DNA of 64,000 nt from Cynocephalus volans. Lineage: Eukaryota > Chordata > Mammalia > Dermoptera > Cynocephalidae. Shown here piece by piece: positions 57,586 to 64,000 of this stretch. Within the stretch, counting starts at the first letter, position 1. Every line of letters begins with the position of its first letter. The translations under genes and the position numbers were made by a program. A model generated the notes under the pieces. It searched no databases. It saw only the letters and a program-made list of their open reading frames with translations, and was not told the origin of the DNA. Location of the stretch: assembly GCF_027409185.1 (NCBI RefSeq), contig NC_084462.1:41302679-41366678 (forward strand). The letters run 5' to 3'.

Positions 57586-58470
57586 TTTAAAATATCATTT
57601 AAAAGGATAGTTTAGATTCACAAAGAGGTTGCAAAGATAGTGGAGCGTTCCCTTAATATCCTTCACCTATTTTTCCCTATTGTTAGCATCTTACATTAGT
57701 ATGGTACAGTTGTTGCAATTAATGAACCAGTTTCAGTACATCACTATTAACTGAAGTCCATACTTCACTCACATATTCTTCGTTTTTACCTAATGTCCTT
57801 TTTCTGTTTCAGGATGCCATTTAGGATACCACATTAAGTTTAGTCATCATGCCTCTTTAGGCTCTTTAAGACTCTGATAGTTGTTCAGATTTTCCTTGTT
57901 TTTGATGACCTTGACAGTTTTGAAGAGTACTGGTCAGGTATTTTATAAAATACCTTCAATTTGGGTTTGGCTGACATTTTTTTTCTCATGGTTAGACTGG
58001 GGTTATGAGTTTTGGGGTGGAAGATCGCATTGGAAAAAGTGCCATTCTTATCAAATCAGGGGTACGTAATTTATCACTGTTGATATTAACCTTGATCGCC
58101 TGGAAATTATGTGCCGTGAGGGGGCAGTACCTATACAAGTTATCTGGGATTCTGCACAGGGAGATCTGTGTGTTCTCCCCCATTTACTTATTTATTCATC
58201 CATTTAATTGACATTTGTGTGGATTCATGGATATTCATTTTATACTTTGGGTTATACTCCAGTACCGTGGTGTTCATTTTGGTGTTCACTTAGTGCCAGC
58301 TTTTGCCCTTTCCTAAGATATCCAAACATCGGGCTCACTTCTCTGTTTCCGTTCTCTCCAGGACTTTGGCCCCTCAAGTTTTCATTGCTTTATTAGCCCT
58401 AAATGACAATTTTGTGTTTTCCCAGTCCCATGAAACTGCCAAAATTCTCCTTAGTCCTACTGCCTCTTAA
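57586..58470 (-). mobile_element. L1ME 3' UTR (long type)
   Basis: 'gtttagattcacaaagaggttgcaaagatagtgg', 'gttagcatcttacattagtatggtacagttgttgcaattaatgaacc', 'ggatgccatttaggataccacattaagtttagtcatcatgcctc', 'tttttgatgaccttgacagttttgaagagtactgg', 'tggttagactggggttatgag' and 'cattttatactttgggttata' follow the long L1ME 3' UTR in antisense. Confidence 0.75.
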
Positions 58471-59112
58471 CCACTATTTTCTGCTTGCTTTTGGTTTTTT
58501 AAAAGCTGTTGGCTCCCAGACTCACAAATCCCCAAATACCTCATGGAGAAAAGCAGCACAGAATGCTGTGCTCATGTAGTGTTTTTTCCCACTTGTCACA
58601 ATCTCAGCCCCTCAAGTCCTAGATGCCTTGGTAGCTCTCTGATTGTTTTTTAAAATCTCATCAAAATCTCTGGTTGTTCTTGGTGGGAGGATTAGTCCGA
58701 CACAAGCTAGTGCACCATGGCTGGCAGTGGAATTCCTCAGCATCACATTTTCACTTCTCCTACGATGTCACAGTTGGTGGTGCCTCCCATTACTTTAAGA
58801 CCTGGTGCTTTGCACCCATACATCAGATGTCCTAAGTAATGAAGACTTTATGTGTCATCTAGGAAAATAAGTCATTCTTTGCATTTTCTTCATCTATACT
58901 CTTTGTCACTAGGGCTATCAACTTTTCTTCACAGTAAGGGAAGAAAATCATCTTGGAAGAAGATAGCCTTCATCATAAAAGCTTTTGGTGAAAGGAACTG
59001 ATGGAGAGAGGTATGTAAATGGGCTTTTCAGCCTTGGGTATCTTGGGACAGGGTAATTACTGGTGTAGATATTTGGTTAGGGCTTAAAGAAATTAAGCCT
59101 CTCTATATGGTT
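58471..59112. other. No recognised feature
   Basis: Unique sequence with no interpretable frame, exon or repeat. Confidence 0.4.
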
Positions 59113-59114
59113 AA

Positions 59115-59860
59115 TGATGGACTTGCCAGAGGGCACTGCTGCAGAGATTAAGGTTGTGATTCACATTTGTCTGTCTGGCAGTGACAGCATTCCTTTCACT
59201 AGGTCAAGCAAGACCTGTGAGATCTTTGTGTGTGCTCTTGCTAACCTTGTCGCTGCTGTCCCTGCACTTGGCTTGATATTTTTCCATCCCCTCCAGTCTG
59301 CATCCCAGTTTTGTGTCATCTGCAGTTCTGAAGAGCCGCTGTCTTCTTTATCAGCATCCAGGGTTGAAAGAACTAAATCATTAGAAAATCTGCGTAGGTT
59401 GATAGTTATCCATGAATTGATATCTTTTAACTCATTAATTAATTTTTATTTTATTTTATTTTATTTTTTCATGTCAGATGGGTAAGGTGCCGATGTCATA
59501 ACAAGGTTTGAAGGAGGCACATCTCTCACGATAGCATGAAAACCCAGTCATCACACTACTGAACCACAAAAGGATCTGATGCCTTTTCGGTATGATCCTT
59601 CAACTAGCTACAAATCTATCTCATTTTGCTGCATTCAATTCACATGTTTTGGCATGGTCCACAAGAATATTGTAAGGACCTGCTAAAACATCCCTCTTGC
59701 TAAAATCCAGGTACTCTCTTCTGGGTCTCCTTTACCTACCTTCGTAGGTGCCCTATCAGAGAAAGAAATGAAGCTAATTTCACAAACATACTTATTGAAC
59801 TCATTTTTAGTTCTAATAATTACCACTTTTCTTAAAGGTGATCACAACCAACCCTTTAAT
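59115..59860 (-). mobile_element. CR1/L3 LINE relic (reverse transcriptase)
   Basis: On the minus strand the complement of 59296-59330 reads A-D-D-T-K-L-G, the RT active-site motif of CR1-clade LINEs. Upstream in sense (59700-59760) lies 'tacctggattttagcaag' (YLDFSK). In between are blocks of the mammalian CR1-like consensus ('atctctcacgatagcatgaaaacccagtcatcacactactgaaccacaaaaggat' as written on the plus strand). The two RT motifs are in the right order, but the reading frame is destroyed. This is a relic far older than the L1 copies. Confidence 0.7.
59443..59469 (-). repeat. (ATTTT)n tract
   Basis: Four to five ATTTT units interrupt the CR1/L3 relic. They may be the tail of a very short retrotransposed insertion or simple slippage. 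Confidence 0.7.
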
Positions 59861-59948
59861 AAAACGTGCATTTTATTTTTATAAACTTTTTATTCAAAAT
59901 ATGCTAACATTTACTTGTACATATTCATGAGGTTCAGTGTGTTGTTTT

Positions 59949-60095
59949 GTTTTGTTTTGTTTTTGTCTTTTTCATGACCGGCACTCAGCCAGTGAGTGCA
60001 CTGGCCATTCCTATATAGGATCCGAACCCGCGGCGGGAGCGTCGCCGTGCTCCCAGGGCCGCACTCTCCCGAGTGTGCCACGGGCTCGGCCCCTA
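59949..60095 (-). mobile_element. CYN tRNA-derived SINE (colugo)
   Basis: Flanked by a perfect 14-bp duplication, CAGTGTGTTGTTTT (59935-59948 and 60096-60109). The minus strand starts GGGCCGAGCCCGTGGCACAC and carries a pol III A box (complement of 60068-60080) and a B box GGTTCGGATCC (complement of 60018-60028). After that come 'tatataggaatggccag' and 'gtgccggtcatgaaaaagac', then an A-rich (aaaac)n tail at 59949-59968. I recognise this as the CYN family of Dermoptera. The exact duplication and intact promoter boxes show a relatively recent copy. Confidence 0.85.
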
Positions 60096-60109
60096 CAGTG
60101 TGTTGTTTT

Positions 60110-61232
60110 AATACAGCATGTAATACACAATGATTCACTTGTGGTAGACAGCATAGTTTTGTACCTGTTAGTCTACTCCTTCTCCTTCTCGGGAGGAGTT
60201 TACCTGTCTGCAGACCTCCCAGTTGTCATTTGACTCATTGATGAGCACTTACGTGGAGTGGTGTTTTCCTACACACCTCTCTTCTTTTCCACATTTCCTC
60301 CAAAATCACCTTCAAAGGTGATGCCATTCCTCTATTGCCCAAATCCATCTAAGGTGCAGGTATTGCTTGCATAGGACCCGATGAGGTTGCATAAAAGATG
60401 AAAGAAAGTATTTTAGTATCTGTGTATTCTAGGGTATTCTAGGATCTGCACCTGAAGACAGCGCGGGCTGTCTTGGTGATGTTTTTACAGGACTGTTATT
60501 GTTAAGAGAAATAGAGAAAAAGAACATGGTCCACATTGCTTGGTCCAGGACATCTGTTTCTGGTCGCTGCTACAGACAAGAGGCATGCTCTGGGAAAATC
60601 AGCCATCATGTTGTCCTATTCCTTAAGTGGATGCCAGCCATCGCAGTGAGCGAGGACGCTGTAAAATGAGTGTCTGGGGTCTCTCATTTATTTCTTTTAC
60701 ATCATCTTTAGTAGAAGAAAATATTCCAGTTTTAAAAGACAAAAGAAAATTTCCCCAGCTCTCCTGGGGTTGACAGCCTCAACTGCTAGACCCCATCCCG
60801 AGTGGGCAGCACCTGTCCTGTCTGTGCTGTGATCCTGCCCCAGCGGGAGTGACATGCGCCTATTTAGTTTTCTGGTGGATGGAAGCGGGAGAGGGACAGA
60901 TGGGAATCCCTTAGGACCCAGATCCTAGACAGCTTTGTTAGTGGAGAGCTTATTATCATGTCAGGAAGAAGAAAACTCTTTGTTAGCTGAGTGAATACAT
61001 TAAAAACTAATGATAAAAAAGCACTCATCAGGCACTTGGGATTTCTTGTTATTATGCTAATGGAATTTTTGAAAATCCACTCACTGTTTCAAGTACTTGC
61101 TTGCACAGTGATATCTGCACCCGAGTAGCAGATCATGAGGGGGCCGTGGGTGAAGGGGAACAGGAGGAAGGAGCCTGGGCTGGATGGCAGGGACCTGGGC
61201 TACCAGCTGTTTGCACTCAGCAGGTCACGGCA
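60110..61232. other. No recognised feature
   Basis: Unique sequence. 61010-61080 is AT-rich with an octamer-like 'tatgctaat' and could be regulatory. No gene. Confidence 0.4.
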
Positions 61233-61234
61233 GT

Positions 61235-61425
61235 GCTGAGTCCTGGTTCTGTCCCCTCCCCCTCGTCTGCACAGGATTATTGTGAGGACTGAGACACTGA
61301 TGTGCAGGAGCTGCACTAGGCATTTTGCATATCTGTCTCTGGTCGTTGTAGGAACGGGGTAAGCTTTTCTTATCCCCATTCGTAGATGAGGCAGTGGAGC
61401 TTAGAGAGCTTGCGTGCCACAGAGT
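61235..61425. repeat. MIR pieces, tail to tail
   Basis: First a plus-strand MIR-like tail ('cctcgtctgcacaggattattgtgaggactgag'). Then an antisense piece ('cttatccccattcgtagatgaggcagtggagcttagagagcttgcgtgcc'). Confidence 0.5.
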
Positions 61426-61429
61426 AAGC

Positions 61430-62284
61430 ACTCAGTGACCACTGTTTGTTATTTTTATGGGAAGATCCCTTGGTTCCTGGGTCCTGATTTTCTCTGTGGG
61501 GACTTAGTTGAATCAGAGAAGGTCTGTCAGCCTTTAGCACTCATGTATGATGTAGAGATGCCAGCCCCAGCCTCTGACTTGCAGAGTGGCGGGGACTCAG
61601 TAAGAACGGCAGTGTGCCCTGCATACGTGTGGTGGGATTATTACCATTGAAGGCTGAAGAGCAGGAGCCAGTGGGAAACTGGAACAGCTGCCTCGCTCTT
61701 CAGAAGGGCAGGGGTTATGCTGTGCACCTCGCAGCTCAGGTAGACCACCTGGTGCAAGGGGAGAAGTGGCTGTTCTTTCTTCCATCCACGTGGTGCCCAC
61801 TGTCCATGTGTACCTGGGTATGGCCTCTCCTCTGACGGTCTCTGGGCTTCTGTCTCCTCTCTCCCTCCCTCCCTCCCTCCTCTCCTGTCTCTCCTTTGCT
61901 CCTCTGTTTCTCTCTCGCTGCATTTTATCGCATTCTATTCTTTCTCCCTTCCTCCTTTAGCCTTCAGACTTTAACAGGTTCCATTCACCCTGTTATGTTT
62001 ATTAAGTAAATCTGGCGATTAATAGTTCTATGTTTCTTTCCAAGAAAGCAGATCAAAATGACCGTGTGAGTTCTATGAAGAGACAGAGTGAATGACAGCC
62101 CAGCAGGCTTTGGTGGAGGCAGGGCTGGGCCCGGGCGCTCCTGCAGCTGGCACGTACACGGGGCACCTTGCCTGTGCGGTGGGAGACCTCGGCACTCAAC
62201 GCTCCTGTCGGTGTCACAAGAGTCAGAACACAAGGCCAGTTCACACAGAGCTCTGTTCAGTGTGGGAAGGTTCCTTTTATTTTC
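61430..62284. other. Unique sequence with (CCCT)n tract
   Basis: A (CTCC)n tract lies at about 61857-61882. Overlapping frames of 63-117 codons have no domain. Confidence 0.45.
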
Positions 62285-62720
62285 TCTTCCATAACTTCCT
62301 TCTCTCTCTTTTGTCTTTTCTCTTTCTGGAATTTCCATTTATCTGATGTTGGACCTCTTGATTTACTCTTTGAAGTCTCTCTTTTCTTTTCTTTCAAATT
62401 TTCTCAACTCCTTTTCTTTTTGTTCTGCTTTCTAGGATATTTCAATGACCTTATCGTTAAATTCCTACACTGAAAAATTTTTACTTTCTTTTACTTTTAC
62501 TTTCCAAGAGCTCTTTCTATTCTTTCATAATTTCTGTTTTTGCTACACCCTGTTTTTATGTTTCGGAAGCAATAGCTTCTTATATTTGCTTGAAGGTATT
62601 AACTACTATTTTGTTTCTTTCTGGCAATTGCTTCCGCTTCCTGCATTGTCTTTGTTTTCTTTGGTTTCCTTGCTGTGCTTACCTGGGCGTTCCTCTTCCT
62701 CTGTGAGGCTTTCCTCCCGG
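62285..62720 (-). repeat. T-rich block, possibly antisense old LINE ORF1
   Basis: 'ctttctggaatttccatttatctgatgttggacctcttgattt ... tttccaagagctctttctattctttc' recalls a dispersed antisense LINE/HAL1-like sequence. The 97- and 101-codon frames are T-rich artefacts. Family uncertain. Confidence 0.35.
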
Positions 62721-62774
62721 GTCTGTGAGTCTTGGTAGCTCACAAATGCGTGGGAGTGAAGCTCTAAAAGGTGA

Positions 62775-62985
62775 TTGCAATCTCTGTTTGCAACCTTGGC
62801 TGCACATTAATATCACCTAAGGAGCATTAAAAAAGGCCAGTCCTGGGGGTCTGTCCCAGGCCATTTGGATTAAGATCTCTTGGAGTGGGGTCTGGGTATT
62901 GAGAGATTGATGTATAGAGATATCGATGGAGATGTATAGTTAGAGATATAGGTTTTTAACTTCCCAATCATTCTGGTGTGCAACG
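62775..62985 (+). repeat. MER5-like hAT element with GATA-rich insert
   Basis: 'gcaaccttggctgcacattaatatcacctaaggagcattaaaaaaggccagtcctggg' and 'tttggattaagatctcttggagtggggtctgggtattg' follow the MER5-type body. The inverted 3' part is replaced by a (gagata)-like stretch at 62905-62952. Confidence 0.6.
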
Positions 62986-63489
62986 AGGACCGAGAGCTGG
63001 ATAGCATCTGGGGTGACAGTGCTGGTCCTCTTGAGAGTTGGCATAATTACTGCACATTGGAACCACTACAGTGCTTTTTACTGCCCTGGCTGCTGGGAGA
63101 CTCTGATTGCATCTGTATGCCTTTCTTTCTACGCCTTTGGCAAATTGCAGAGTGGGAAGAATTGTATTTTCCTACAGAGACTGTTTAGTGAATTGAGTTC
63201 CAAGAATCTATGGGCAAGAAGGATGAGCTGATATCACAGTGGGGCTGGGTGGTCCGTCTGCCAGAGGAGTCTTCACAGCTTGGTCAGGAAGTGTGGAGAG
63301 TGTGGCTGTGGATAGAGGGATCCAGGAGGGGCCACCTGGAGGCAGATGTGGCCGGAGCAGCACCTGGCTGGGTGATAGGGCCGGAACTGCCAGGGAATGT
63401 AGGAAGAACCCACATCTGGAGAGGGAAGAGACTCTGTGGGAGACACCAGGATGCTCCCTGCCTGTGACCTCGCGTCAGCCACGCCTCCT
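62986..63489. other. No recognised feature
   Basis: Unique sequence. Overlapping frames of up to 101 codons on both strands with no domain. Confidence 0.4.
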
Positions 63490-63600
63490 CTTGGAGTCTT
63501 GGCTTCTTCACCTGAGAAATGAGGATCAGGATGTCCCTGCCTAGCAGAAGAGTAAACAGGCTGATATGTGTTGAGACTGGGACACAGGAGGCAAACTTGT
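63490..63600 (+). repeat. MIR fragment (3' half)
   Basis: 'cttggcttcttcacctgagaaatgaggatcaggatgtccctgcc' resembles the MIR tail (ctcagtttcctcatctgtaaaatgaggataat). Weak. Confidence 0.4.
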
Positions 63601-64000
63601 GTTTCTTATGACTTGCCCATGCAGTAGAGATCAGGTTTGCCCTGGAGCCTCCAGACTGGCTAAGGCAGGAAGAAGGAAGGATGAAGGAAGCAAAAGCCAG
63701 GCCCTTTCCAGCCTGACCCCTCGCTCATGTGAGTGGCCTGGGAGGGCTTCACCTGCTTTGTGCTCAGCCCCCTGCCGCTCCTGTGCGCTGGTGTGGTGTA
63801 ATCCTGCCGACGATGCTCGGGTCTGGAGCTCACAGACCCCTCGAGCCTGTTCACAAACCCTTCACATGCAGGTCTATGAGCTGGGTAACCAACAAAAAGA
63901 TCCTTGGAGCCTTGGCTGAAGTAGGAATAGTCTTTGTTCAGCACACACACATCTAGGAGCTAGGCAGTGCAAAGGAGAAACTCAGAAACTCAACTGCTAC
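63601..64000. other. No recognised feature
   Basis: Unique GC-rich sequence to the window end. 75-106 codon frames overlap and lack domains. Confidence 0.4.

Noticed and set aside
60001..60095. A functional tRNA gene
   Set aside because: The A and B boxes belong to a SINE with an A-rich tail and a target duplication. The cloverleaf is not intact.

Overview
This is a non-coding stretch of a placental mammal genome. No protein-coding gene can be supported. The open frames are short, overlap each other on both strands, and either lie in GC-rich unique DNA or are fragments of retrotransposons. The best clue to the organism is a tRNA-derived SINE at 59949-60095 (minus strand) that I recognise as the CYN SINE of colugos (Dermoptera: Galeopterus/Cynocephalus). 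A second tRNA-like fragment at 19576-19621 agrees with that. The older repeats (L2, MIR, CR1/L3, HAL1, L1M, MaLR LTRs, MER5-like) are those expected in any eutherian.

Layout. 1-5 kb: old LTR-like DNA, MIRs and a long L2 relic (3440-4680). 5-12 kb: unique DNA with an L1MB 3' end, MaLR LTRs, an L1ME tail and a MER5-like element. 12-20 kb: stacked antisense L1 copies, ending in a younger 5'-truncated L1 (17991-20043) with clear target-site duplications. That L1 is itself interrupted by a tailless 46-bp tRNA-half insertion. 20-23 kb: unique DNA with a (GT)n tract and an AT-rich block. 23-29.6 kb: decayed HAL1 and L1M copies in both orientations. 29.6-34.6 kb: GC-rich and repeat-poor. 34.6-37.2 kb: MaLR LTR and L1ME copies carrying smaller insertions, then a MIR. 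37.2-46.07 kb: almost 9 kb without a repeat I can recognise. It holds a possible 54-nt cassette exon (43409-43462), two identical TATA-like motifs and AT-rich blocks that could be conserved enhancers. 46-50.2 kb: an L1M tail, then a full-length but broken mariner (47056-48346) inside an older repeat, then a MIR and a MaLR LTR. 50.2-53.3 kb: mostly unique DNA with an 83-bp mariner-derived MITE. 53.3-58.5 kb: a three-level nest (L1ME, then L1MB, then an ERV solo LTR) followed by an L1ME 3' UTR. 59.1-60.1 kb: a CR1/L3 reverse-transcriptase relic and the CYN SINE. 60.1-64 kb: unique DNA with MIR, T-rich and MER5-like fragments.

The window is probably intronic or intergenic. Its main interest is the record of transposon activity: nested insertions, a mariner together with its internal-deletion derivative, and very small L1-mediated insertions. 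Family names come from recalled consensus motifs, not from a search, so subfamily names are provisional.
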